The translations under genes were made by a program, and so were the position numbers. This document shows positions 34,532-46,000 of a stretch of DNA of 64,000 bases, one piece after another. Origin of the DNA: Straminergon stramineum (Eukaryota > Streptophyta > Bryopsida > Hypnales > Calliergonaceae); the NCBI GenBank assembly GCA_963920665.1, contig OY987263.1:23610547-23674546 (forward strand), written 5' to 3'. The notes under the pieces are model-generated. The model was not told the DNA's origin. It ran no database searches and worked only from the letters and a program-made list of their open reading frames with translations. Each line of letters starts with the position of its first letter. Position 1 is the stretch's first letter.

Positions 34532-37500
34532 ATGGAGGAAACGCAACAAGGTAAACAAGCTGAGAATGTGGCAATGGAGGTGATGGCGTCTCCTTCCCAT
34601 CCAATCCACCTCTTTGAAAAGCAGCCATACCTCGACACCGACTCTTCAGGCTCGTCGCTAAGCTCGACTCATGAAGTTCTCACTGCAGCTGCGTACGCGA
34701 ACTTCGTCCACATCGACGCAAGCGTAGAAGAAGCTCTTATACCCTCGCCTGCTGGAATTCTGCTTCTGGCGTCGGCAAGCAATTTCAACAACGAATCCTC
34801 GCGGAACTTGAGTTCTCATGCTGAAGCTGTGCCACTCTTTCCCCGGGAGCTTGGCTTCAAATCGTCGGAGCTTTTAATGTCAATCACATCTCCTGTTCAG
34901 GCAGAAACCAGAACCCTTCGTTTAACTTCTCTCATTCTCTATTTTCGATTTCCTGTTCAAACTGGGTGATTCTGGGACCTCTATGTAAGATACTCTGTCC
35001 TTGAGCTCAATGACACATAGAAAGAGTGAAAAAAAAGTTAAGAAGCATTCATATCATTAAGGGATCGGAATATGGTAACATTCCATTTAATTTCGGTGAC
35101 TTTCGATCATTATAACAATAAGTTTGCAATGGTTTTGTAGCGCTTCCGTACTTCACTAAAAGCTCGTAAAAGTGTTGTGAAGGTGTTGGGCACGGAACCG
35201 ATGCATATCTAAGCCGAAACTGTTGCAAAAACTGTTGCAATGTCAAATAGCTGCAAATACATCGCACAGTCCTGTACTAACCCATTGCAAAAACGTGTAC
35301 AATATCAGCCTTACATACTTACTGGTGTCTGAGTTCAGGAACATGGACCGTCGGGGATGTCGACACTAAGCGACGGCGGTGAAGAGGAAGCTCTAGGCTG
35401 TGCCAACGAATTACCCGACGAACTCAGAGTTGCCATTTGTGATCATCCTCTGTATCCTGAGATGGTACTTGCCCACATCGCGATCCTCAAGGTCAGAAAC
35501 TCGCCTTTCAATGTTTGATCGTCTCCTGTCGAACTCCCGGTCGAACTTCTGTCAACTGAAATTGCGAATCATGTTTGAGTTGGTGATTCTAGTCTTAGTG
35601 ACCAATTGGACAATTAACCCCTAAGCGCTAAGCGCTCAAGCATATATCCATTGGAGGACGATGAATGTTGTGAAAACTGCCGCATTTCATCGAATTACTA
35701 TTCATTGATGAAGCTTCAAGAAAAATCATTTAATATGGAAAGAAGAAGGAATGCTCTTACATGAATCATGAATCCATGATATAGATAGTTCCAATAATTT
35801 ATTATAAATCTTCAAAAGTACGTAACCTTTCTATCTTCTGTTTGAGGGTTTGAGCACATAGTTTGAGCACTTACGGCTTAATGATTCCAATGCACTGTGT
35901 GCAGATTGGTGCACCGAGGGAGCTTCATGTCAAACTGGACGACGTCACTAAGAAGTTTCAACGCTTTTGTGAAGGGGGTCGTTGTACTTCCAAGCTTGGC
36001 CAGGATCCTGAGCTTGACCACTTCATGGTACATCTAATTCGTCACCTGCTTTGTACCTGTTTTCTGAAGTCAATTTGCAATGTGTGTAGGTGGATAATCA
36101 TACATCGATGCACACTTGTAATGTGATGTGAATCCGTGTGGGAGTTGCAACAGAAATCATATGCGGGCCTGCTAGCCAGTTTCCGGGAGAACTTGGAGGA
36201 GCCCTTCAGCAAGTTCACGCAGTTCATGGACAAAACCACCAAGGAGCTGGAAGGTCTCTGTGGTCACTACGTTGAAAGTAAGTCTATGGGAGAGATATCA
36301 GTTGTGCCACTTAAGCGTTTTAATTTTTGCAATAATGTAAGAGCTGTGGAGAGATATATTTGGGTGCAAGAGCCAAACTCACTTGAGAGTAAATTGCTTT
36401 TTCAATATTCATGAGTTTCTTATGCATTTTCGAAATGGAAGATTGTAGACCATGATTTAGATGGGACTGAAGAAATTCCATTTCCCTTAAAAAAATCAAT
36501 TGTCATAGACATTTCATCCAAGTTATGCTTACCCAAGCCATGCTTACACTAATCAGTTCAACCAAGTTAATATTTGAGTTGATGAGTTATTGCCGCCGTC
36601 AATTTTGTTTTATTGGCACAATTCAGAGCACCAAATCTGGAGCACTCAAGTTCTAAAGTTCAGGGCTGCTGTAGATTTAGATTTCAAGTGTCGTGAATTT
36701 CTGCCAACATCTGCCGATATAACAAATAAATGAAGTTCAGTATTTGAGTCGGGATCAGGTTCGTAACAGTTATAGTATCCTCATCCTCGAGTACTTTTCA
36801 ATTGCATATGAAATTTTAAGGTGACTATAGTAAAACCAAAATTAAGCAAATTATTATCGTCGAATTCTTTAACTTGAATTGGCGGAGATTCATGAAGTTG
36901 GCAATTTTCTAGAGTGTCACAATTCTTGCACTTTGAATTGCATCGATATAAAAAGATTGATCTTATCAGTGTCTCAATTCTGGCACTTTGAATTGCACCA
37001 ATATAACAAGATTTATCTTATCAGTAGCCGTCTTAGCTTGGTTTTCTGAGCTTTGTGCAATTGAATATCACAATTTTGCCCGCCACCTGAATCGTGTCAT
37101 TTTGAAGTATTTGACCACAAAAAGCTTCACTTCCTTTTCAATGCCAGTGGACTGAAACGTAGATCCACACCAGTCGTAGAGCTCAGTGCAAATTAATGTC
37201 ACAATTTCGGGTCAATTTAAAGAGTCTGTCCATAGATCAAATGACGCACTGACAGAATACTGGTATTGAATTTGATACATGTCTGTGCAGCCAAACCTGA
37301 GGAGGAGGACAACTTCGGCTTTGACATTGATCCCAGAGACGGAGCCCAAGACAGCGATGACTACTCGGAGAATACTAATATGATCCCGCCAGGGGAGGAT
37401 GAGAGCACCTTGGTGCCATGTCCCACAGACATCGACGAAAGCATCGTGGTGGATCCCGACGCCTCCGAGGAAGAGCTCAAGAAAGCGCTCAAGAGGAAAT

Positions 37501-38616
37501 ACGGTCGACACATTGGAGCTCTCAAGGCGGAGTTCAATCGGGTGCGCAAGAAAGGGAAGCTCCCCGATGCAGCAAGACGCATCTTGAAGGAGTGGTTTAA
37601 CCTCCACTCGCACTGGCCTTATCCTTCGGTACTGTCTAGCTCCTTCTCACTCTCAGTTTGAGGCTGTTGTCCTGTGGAGCTCCAAGCCTTGGAACCGGGA
37701 GTGTGAGGGCCACAGACTTCAGCCTGCTGATAAGAAACCCTAGATAACAAGCCTGAGTATTTGAATCAGCATCATGCATGTGCAACCAGGCTTGATTTAA
37801 ATAACATGCTGAAGAAAGGCTAAAAATATTGCATCATTTAATGACAGATAGGATGCATTTGAGGTTATTAGATTCTAATTCATCTTGAAAACCTTGTCAG
37901 CAACCGAGAGTGTAAGGGCCACAGGCGTTAGGGTTCTGCTAACAAGCTCTAGATAACAAGTTTGTGAATTTGAAGCACATCATGCATGTGCAACCACGCT
38001 TGAGTTAGATAACATGCTGAAGAAGGTCTAGAAATGAATTATTTTTTGACAACTTATGACATATTTGAGGTAATCAGTGTCCAATCCATCTCATAGGAGC
38101 TAAGTAAGCATCACTTCTTCATGATCCTCAATTTTGTCCCTGTTTGAAAAAAAAACCAGATAAAAAATGAATTTTATTTACAAATCAAGGTGTGCGATAA
38201 ATTCTTGTTAGTTCAAGTTTGTTCTTTGACCTGTGAAATCTAAAGTGGCCCGAAGCTGTGATAAACGAGAGATTTCAATTTCAGCCCGGTTGACCTACCA
38301 CATTCATGTGAGTGCAGCTGCTTACGACTACACCGTGTTGATAACATTATTAAGGAATGCAGTTCCAACGTCTTCACTTGGTTAAATCTACAGGTGCTTA
38401 CAATGATACGGTTTTAAACAAATGATTGTGGTGCAGGAGATGGAGAAAACTCACCTGCAGCGACTCTGCAACTTGACGCTGAAGCAAGTCAACAACTGGT
38501 TCATCAATGAGCGCAAGCGACACTGGAATAGCGAGGAGAGGAGCATGCACCCCAACCCAGAGTTCAATGACGAGGACGCTCCTTGTGAAGGAACTGGACT
38601 TGTGGAGCATTTATAA
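34532..38616 (+). CDS. KNOX TALE-homeodomain transcription factor
   Basis: KNOX proteins are nuclear homeodomain factors that pair with BELL proteins through the MEINOX domain and control meristem or diploid-phase programs. Exons: 34532-about 34894 (3' end uncertain; 34953 also fits the phase), 35339-35491, 35905-36027, 36154-36277, 37291-37628 and 38437-38616. This gives about 426 residues. The KNOX1 half is split across exons 2 and 3 (ICDHPLYPEMVLAHIAILK and IGAPRELHVKLDDV). KNOX2 follows (DPELDHFM then YAGLLASFRENLEEPF). The ELK motif is ELKKALKRKYGRHIGALKAE. The homeodomain carries the TALE insertion WPYPS, is interrupted by an intron directly after it (a common KNOX intron position), and ends VNNWFINERKRHW. 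GAP after KNOX1 and RKRHW look more like class I. The first exon is Ser-rich, and the start is the first Met after the repeat-derived part of the frame. Confidence 0.9.
35188..35300. repeat. TTGCAAAA-rich repeat, copy B (KNOX intron 1)
   Basis: Direct-orientation partner of 34256-34377; the pair brackets the first KNOX coding exon. Copy B ends only about 40 bp before the exon 2 acceptor (AG at 35337-35338). An inverted TTTGCAATGGTTTTGTAGC just upstream suggests a small TIR element, but its limits are unclear. Confidence 0.6.
36914..37023. repeat. 55-bp tandem duplication in a KNOX intron
   Basis: Copies at 36914-36968 and 36969-37023 share GCACTTTGAATTGCA and ATCTTATCA. They lie in the intron before the ELK/homeodomain exon. 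Confidence 0.9.
37694..38100. repeat. 209-bp tandem duplication in the KNOX homeodomain intron
   Basis: ACCGGGAGTGTGAGGGCCACAG at 37694 recurs as a near copy at 37903. Later landmarks (CATCATGCATGTGCAACCA, AACATGCTGAAGAA) repeat at the same spacing. The second copy ends near 38100. It lies within the intron that splits the homeodomain. Confidence 0.85.
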
Positions 38617-39407
38617 ACCAAATCTTGAAAGTATCTTGCGTGGTTGACGGCTGAAGAGTCATGGTGTCAGTGAAGTCCCACTTGACACAACGTTTTTGAG
38701 GTTACTCATGGTCTAGTACGTAGGTCTTTCACATCCCAGAGACAATTTATTAAGGTAGAGGAACCTCCTTTCCACATCTCCTGTACTCCCAAGTGTAGAT
38801 TTGTGAGAGATACCTTAATTTGCGCAAATGAATTTGACGAGACCAATGCTCCTGTCCGGCCACTATACTGTAGTCACTACTGGCTCGATTGTCTCCCAAT
38901 CAAGTTGTCTCATGCTACAACAGCATTTTGAGAGGCCTAAAACACTCAAAATGCACCCCAAAGACCAAAGAGACCTAGCAAATAAGAAGAGACCATATCT
39001 GCAAGAACATGTGCCAACCATACCCTTACATCCATATTCACAACAACTGCCAGTTCTCTTGATGGATCACATTATTTAAGAAACAACGGATAATGTCCAT
39101 TGGACAGTCTTCACTTGATTACATTGCAGGCAGGGCACAACAGCGATTCTGGGAACAGGTAGTAACACTGCTGCATGAAAGTTTTGGCAAATGGCAAACT
39201 ATTAATAACATAAGATATGCTCACTGAAGGTCCACGTTGGCACTTCTTGTGGTAATCATTGAAGCCCCAATCCTCAAATTGTAGCACGCTTGCCAGATAC
39301 GTTGGGCTGCAATTTGACAGTAGGCATGAAGTGCAGAATGTATTATCATGTGGCGTTTACAGTCATCCACAGACAGCACTGAGCGGCATGCTCATTTGGA
39401 ATTGCAG

Positions 39408-40194
39408 CTACGATTTCTTCAGTGAAATTGTAGATGCAAGCCATTCCAACCCTTCAAACAGTCCTCTCTTTGCACAACAGCCCTGCACAAAGTATTTCCG
39501 ATGCTGCACTTTGTCGAGATCAAGTTCTGCAGTTACGTCAGGAATGGACATAGCCCCCTGGCAACTCTTGCTTGTTTGCCAGCACCAACAAGCTTGAAAA
39601 CGTCTTGTCATCAATTAGAATTCTGTGGAGCTTGTCTCGAGCTTCTTGTATCCTCTCCTTATCATTCAAGTCGACCACAAAAATCAAACCTTGAAGAATA
39701 TAACCAGATGGTCACATTAGCACCCATGACACTTTTCTAGCCCGTCGTTTGCATCCATGGTCGCTTGCAGAGGAAGGCTTACCACTGTGTCATGAAGATA
39801 ATAGTTCCATATCGCATTATTTGTCCAAGCACCCAGATCCCACACGGTGAAATTGAAATTGCCAAACTGGATTGTCTGAACATTGAAGCCTATAGTTGGT
39901 ATGGTGGTCACTTGCTGTCTTAGTTGTAATTGGTAAAGAATTGTTGTTTTCCCTGTAGACCAGCACCGAAGAACATGCTTAATGACAACTCGAAACCCAC
40001 GCTCAGACTCTTAAAATTAGTTCTTTATGAGCTCTAGTATGACGCTTCCAGAAATCTGAGGAATAAGAGGCAGATGTAAGTGAGATCAGAGAAGCATGTG
40101 ACATACCTGCGGAGTCAGGACCGAGCATGAGTATCTTATAGGTCTTCTTTCCCCACCAGACACTTGACAAGAGCTTTCTAAGGTATAATCCCAT
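39408..40194 (-). pseudogene. ARF-like small GTPase, decayed
   Basis: ARF GTPases are N-myristoylated switches that recruit vesicle coats. Exon 1 (40194-40107) encodes MGLYLRKLLSSVWWGKK with the Gly2 myristoylation position and the P-loop start GPDSAG. Exon 2 (39952-39783) continues KTTILYQLQ...[13 protein letters not shown] and WDLG. The normal switch II WDxGGQ is replaced by WDLGAW, so the catalytic Gln is absent. Exon 3 from about 39689 encodes [14 protein letters not shown] and [12 protein letters not shown] (NKxD changed to NKQE), ending LASTISLKKS at 39408. Two defects make it a pseudogene: the exon 3 acceptor is displaced by one base so the joined frame hits TGA at once, and a run of five G (about 39552-39556) shifts the frame after LPG. 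It retains introns, so it is a duplicated copy rather than a processed one. Alternatively, assembly errors could mimic one of these defects. Confidence 0.7.
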
Positions 40195-40510
40195 TATTGA
40201 CAATAGCAATCTTACACGTATACAGAGATTGCTATATCACAGACGAGGATATTGCTGATGCAAGAAGCTTTCGGATGCAATTCCTGTTGCAGTGCGTATC
40301 AAGAAAGGAGTGTGTTAAGTTGCTGAATCTAATGTTCACATCTTCCGCGCTGGCAAACTTGTTCACACATTAAATGCGTTAATATTCTGCAAAAGTTCAT
40401 AAGTAAGTCCTTCAGCGCCCATAGCACGTTTTATAGACCAATACTCTGATCCACGATCCAGATATCATGTGCACACATTCAAACATGTAAGTAATTTGAA
40501 GACTGTCCCG

Positions 40511-41456
40511 CTATACACCTTTTTGGTTGCAAGGGTGAGGAGGTGATACATTCATCTCAGACCAACAGAACACAACTGCAAATCGTTGAAAGCTTTCGGG
40601 AAATCGTTGAATTTTGTTGATGTGGATTGGCAACACTGAGTTAACACGACAGCGAAAGAAATTAATATCGAGTTTCAACTGGGCTAGAACGACTACAGGT
40701 TTTCCACTTTTCTCTTCAACAATAGCAGCATTAGTAGCATCTGCAAAATGCATTGTTACTATGTAAACCTTTCAATAGGCTCTCATTATTGTACTATTCA
40801 AGTACCACTACGCAAAGAGTTTGACTGCAAGAGTAAAACAAAATGGACAACAGCCATAGTTACACAGCCAAAACTTCCACTTCGAAGAGGATGTGAATGC
40901 TCACCAGCAACACCATAGCAAATTCCTCCTAAAGCAAATTCAACAAGCTTCTCATTAAACTCTGTCAAGCAGTCTAGAAATAAAATCCAGTACATTGACC
41001 TGCCATCGCAGCTCAATACCAGAATCACCATCAGAATTATTCTAAACCCCAAACCAGACTCGTGTCTTTCTGACGACGACCCAATGTCGGAGGCTAGCTC
41101 AGGAAGTGAAACTTAAAAAAACGAACTGAACCAGATTGATGAGGCCAGCTAAAAAGCAACCACGCAATTGAATGCCTCTCCTTCAATTGCAACACGCACA
41201 CATTACTAAGATATGGGATGCCTGTGTAAAATTTCACAGCGAAATGCAGGACACCATCTTATAGAAGCTCCCAAGGATCAGGTGAGAATTTCCCTGCGGT
41301 CCCCTTGTACACGATGGCATGACCAACCACTTACGTTTTGTGTACAAAAATTAAAACACGTGCAAGGTTGGTGGAGACATACCTGCAAATACTGGTCTGG
41401 AGCACAGTGCCTTATTTGCCAGTGCGCTCCTTCTGGCATACCGCAATGCTGAACAT
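40511..41456 (-). pseudogene. ARMC7-like armadillo protein, decayed
   Basis: ARMC7 is a small conserved armadillo-repeat protein of unclear function. The first fragment (41456 downward) reads MFSIAVCQKERTGK followed by an in-frame TAA, and resembles the family's start with its ERTGK motif. A later exon (about 40994-40905) encodes MYWILFLDCLTEFNEKLVEF then ALGGICYGVA. It joins in phase, by GTGAGC...TTTGCAG, to DATNAAIVEEKSGKPVVV from 40740. After this the family sequence continues in another frame (SPVET then degenerate, with TAA stops) while the open frame reads unrelated residues. The part between the first fragment and 40994 was not recognisable. I judge it a pseudogene from the early stop, frameshift and missing middle. 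It lies about 300 bp upstream of the ARF-like pseudogene on the same strand. Confidence 0.55.
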
Positions 41457-43025
41457 GACATTCTCCTCTGGACCAACTAACTGTGGCTTTACAGCACTCC
41501 CGATTTACTGCTCCACCATCGCCATGGAATGAACGCATTCACAACCCTAAATCCCCAATTCGCTTGCTCCGTCCTCCTCAAGCCTCCCATAAACCCTAAT
41601 GTTCGTAAGCATAATGTGAAATTTGGGCAAAAAGATGCATCCAAGGTACCAAGGTACCAACATCTAATGTGTGTGAATAAGCAATTCAACATGGTTCCCA
41701 TTATTATATTGATCTATTGGGGGTCTTGTTGGTAGTCAAAAAGACATTTCAGATTCTCTTCTAATGTATTTTTTGAACACCTAATCAATAAATTATGAAC
41801 TTTTAAATTGCTAAAAATAGGAGTTTTAAAAATTGACTCTAGACTCTCATGAATGGTGGGAGTACATTTTCTTCAGGGTGGGTGTTAGAAAAGGATGCCA
41901 ATCAAGGTGTTGTTATTCTAACTCAAACCTGACATTAGCATCCACCCCAAAACAACATTGCCACCTCATACATGGTATATTTTCTTTGATTTATCTATAT
42001 ATTTTATTAATTTGAAAATCTTATCCAAAGTATAAATTAGAATGAGAACTAACTACACTAATAATGATAATTAGTATTACCTATACTAGTTGATTTAAAT
42101 ATATTATAAATTTGCACTCATGAACATTTTTATTAATTTTAGTTGGTTAAAATATTCATCTAGAGTATAAACTTACAACATTTTTAATAAATAGTATAGG
42201 CAACATTAAATGTCATTATCAGAGTATTAAATTTTTTTGAAATTATAATATTTGAAATAAAAAAAAATACTATTTTAAAATTTGGATATTGGCATATAGA
42301 ATTTGCAATTGCAATAGTTCATTGAAATAATTGAGCAAGATCCTACTCAAATTTGAGCATGATCGAATTTTTTTTTAACGTAGCTCTGTGATTCTAGATA
42401 AATGGATAATTTTGACAAAGTTTTTAAAGTTACAGGTTGTTCTAGGGCTTCCTTTTTGAGGAAGATCCTACTCAAAATTTCCTCAAATGTAGCTTTTGGC
42501 AATGCAAGGCCTTCTCCCCTTCAGTCGAGAGTCCACAAATGAGCGGTGCCTGGATAGAACCCACCGGGCGTATCCACGTCCTGACATCGTGGTCGTCCAC
42601 TCGCCCAGAAAACTGGTCGGTAGATTCTCCTCACGCCCTCACTCCGTCCAGCTCCAGACGTCTTTGGCTTTGTCATCCCTTCTTATTTCCACAAATTTTT
42701 ATCCCGCACTATCCGGTCGCACTGTCCAACAATCTTTCCTGGTCGCTGCCAATCTTATTAGTCTCAGAATCACACACATTGTTGCTGATTTTGGCGTTGA
42801 GGTGATTTTTAGAGCTCGCCTGGTGGCTGACGGCGTTTGCGCCTCTACGGGTGTCTTGGAATGTTTAGGATGGGCACTGGCTTGCAGGAGAGAGAGACAT
42901 GATTCGGTGAGAATTGAGCTGGGAAGAATTGAGCTTCAGGAGATTTTGAGGAGCTGCGTTGATTCGTGCGAGTGTTTGATTTGAAAATAAAATTCTTCCG
43001 CTTTTAGTATCTGGGAATTGCCGTC
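41457..43025. other. intergenic, RF3 5' flank
   Basis: 41750-42480 is AT-rich with no gene. From about 42480 the composition rises, and a 162-codon frame (42496-42984) ends 41 bp before the RF3 start. It has no known domain and is read here as the RF3 promoter and 5' UTR region, possibly with upstream ORFs. Confidence 0.5.
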
Positions 43026-46000
43026 ATGGCGGTCTTTAATGCCCCCTCGACTTCCTTATCTAGACCTTTGCAATTCGGATTTCAAAAACAAATCTTGCCT
43101 CTTGAGACGAATCCTCGTGTTCAGGATTTTAGAGCGCAACGACAACTGTCGTCGGTGGTATTATGCCAGCATGCGAATGATTTCAAGAGGTCAAAAATTA
43201 GGGTTCGGGGTTTAGGAAAGACAAGCCGGGCTTTGGCTGAGCCCCCAGTTGCAGGTAGCTTAGCTGCTGCTGAACCGGACACTCTTCAGGAATCCAGTGC
43301 GGCTGACAATGGAAGTTTCGACTTGAAAGAGACGTACTTGGAGGAGGAAGATGTGAATGAGGTGAAATTATGTGAAGAAGGGGGCGAGAACGGTGCCATT
43401 TCGCCAGCTGCATTGCAAAGGGAGGTATCCAGGCGGCGCAATTTTGCAATCATCTCACATCCAGATGCAGGGAAAACCACTTTGGTAAATTCACAGTTCA
43501 GAATTTCTCTGAGATTGATGCTGGTGAAATGACCACTTAGGTTCAGACCGCTTCACCGGTGCAGGGGCATTTGTTACTCGTAAATTTTGAGTGTGCAGTC
43601 CAAGGTTTCTTTTGAACCGAAATCTTGTTGTTCACGTCCACAAACGGCTGATTGATAGCGCTTCATCTCTCTATTCAGGGGCAATCTTGATTTCAGTTTC
43701 TTCTGTTATGATATTGTAGACCGAAAAATTGCTGCTTTACGGGGGTGCCATTCATGAAGCTGGAGCTGTTAAGGCACGCAGGTCTGCCCGGCATGCAACT
43801 TCGGATTGGATGGATCTTGAAAAGCAGAGGGGTATGAACTTTTTCATTTCATGGAAGAAGTTATGGATAATCTTGAAATCTTCGAGGGTATGGTAGTGTT
43901 CGCATTAAATTTATTTGGCTAATTATTTCGTTGTTAAATTGTTCAGGCATCTCTATTACATCGACTGCACTAGTCTTTGAAAACAGAGGATTCCAAATAA
44001 CACTATTGGATACTCCAGGACATCAAGATTTTGGTGAAGATACATATCGGTGAGCTTCGTTTGTATTCTGTTTTATTAGCAATGGCAAGGTTAGCTGAAA
44101 TATAATGTCACCAAATTTGAGGGAAAATTTCACGACAGTAGAATTGGATGGCATTTGTGCCTAAACATAACTTGTGACTCTGTTGTGATCAGCACATTAG
44201 CTGCTGCCGACAATGCCGTCATGCTGGTGGATGCAGGAAAGGGTTTAGAACCTCAAACTAGGAAGCTGTTCGAGGTTAGTACGTTTCCAACGATTCTGCA
44301 CTGGGAATCCTAGTTACTCTACCCTCAGGGTTGTCATAGCTTGAAAATCAAACGGTTATGGTCTTTAGTTGTCATTTGAGGTGCTGTTCCAGAAGAACGA
44401 CTGAAACGTCTCCTATTCATTGTGATGTCAATGTCTCTTCCAGGTGTGCAGAATGCGAAAGTTGCCAATATTTACTTTCATCAATAAGATGGATCGCCCT
44501 GCACTTGAGCCCTTGGAGCTAATGGACCAAATCGAAAAAGAATTTAATTTACCTACTTATCCAGTCAACTGGCCAATTGGATCAGGTGACAGGTACTTGT
44601 TTGTCCCCTTCGAATGATTCGAATATTGTTTCTGGTGTGAGCATGCCTTCAAGATGAGAGATTGGAACAATATCCGAAGATGTTGCGGACTACTATAATG
44701 ATAGTATCTTTTTTTCGCAGGTTCGTTGGGGTTTATTACAGGCCTCGTAACGAAGTTCATCTTTTTGAAAAGGGATTGAAACGTGGTAGTCGTGGCGCTT
44801 CCGTGCGAGTAATTCCATGGGGAGAGCCTGTTCTTGAAGAAATTATTGCAGATGATCTTTTCCGACAACTACAGGTCTGTTTGGTTTTAAACTGGTTTGG
44901 GCTTTACCGAACGACAATGCCTGAATGTGACAGACGTTGTATGGAGTCATTAATCGATGGTTCGGACTAAATGATGCAGGAAGAAATAGAGCTTCTTGAA
45001 GAGCTGACGCCACCTCTGGATATGGCCAAGATCCACTCTGGAGATATTTCTCCCGTCTATTTCGGCAGTGCTATGAACAATTTTGGGGTAGGCTTCGTGG
45101 CAGTTTATTTCTTTATTCTTTTGCAGCCTGTGTAATTGAAATTATCCTTCCAACTTGGTCGTCGTTGTACAAAGGTGATAAAGAATATTATGACACCTTG
45201 AATCATTCTTTGTTATGTTCGCTACTGAGTTAAACCGACTTTACTTATATGTGATCTGATGGATCTATATTGGAAATTTGCGGAGTTAGTTGACGTCGTT
45301 TACGGAGGTGTATGGATTTATCATGTCTCTAGTCAATGGCTACAGTCTTTTGGGAGTCCTGCAGAGTTTTACAGGGTTTCAGCTGCCGTTAGTGTGAATT
45401 GATTTGATTGGTCAGCTGAAGTTGGTTGTTGCACACTACAGGTGGAGCTCTTTCTTGAAAATTTCTTGGAGTATTCAGTTCAACCAGGGGCACACGTCAG
45501 TGATCTTGGAGAAGTCGAACCTGAGTATCCAAATTTCACTGGATTTGTGTTCAAAGTATGATCTTGGTTGGAATTTATAAACAAAAAAAGACCTTCGTTC
45601 GTCTCCTCTTTAGTTTTTTCCTTTCGGTATTTCCGTTTTATCTCTATTGTCATCCGTCCCTGCATAAAATATTAAGAGATTTCGATTTTCTATTGCAGCT
45701 CCAAGCAAACATGGATGCTAAACATCGTGACAAAGTGGCCTTTGTGCGGGTATGTTCAGGTGTGTCATATTTGCTTCTGATACTGGAACTGACATAGATT
45801 CAGAAGAGAAGGGGTAGTCAATCAGCGTAGTAGTGTGTTGAGCATGCTCTTGACTCAAAAGATGTTCATTATTATACCATAATGTAGCTACAAGAATGTC
45901 CTTTTTATCTGTGCATAATCACCAAAACCAACTTGAGTGGCGTTGTTCATGGATGCAGGTCAGTTCATAAAAGGCATGAAAGTGCAGATAGCTAGAAATG

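Noticed and set aside
37361..37613. Frames on both strands within the KNOX homeodomain exon
   Set aside because: They are alternative frames of a GC-richer coding exon with an unmistakable ELK-homeodomain translation.
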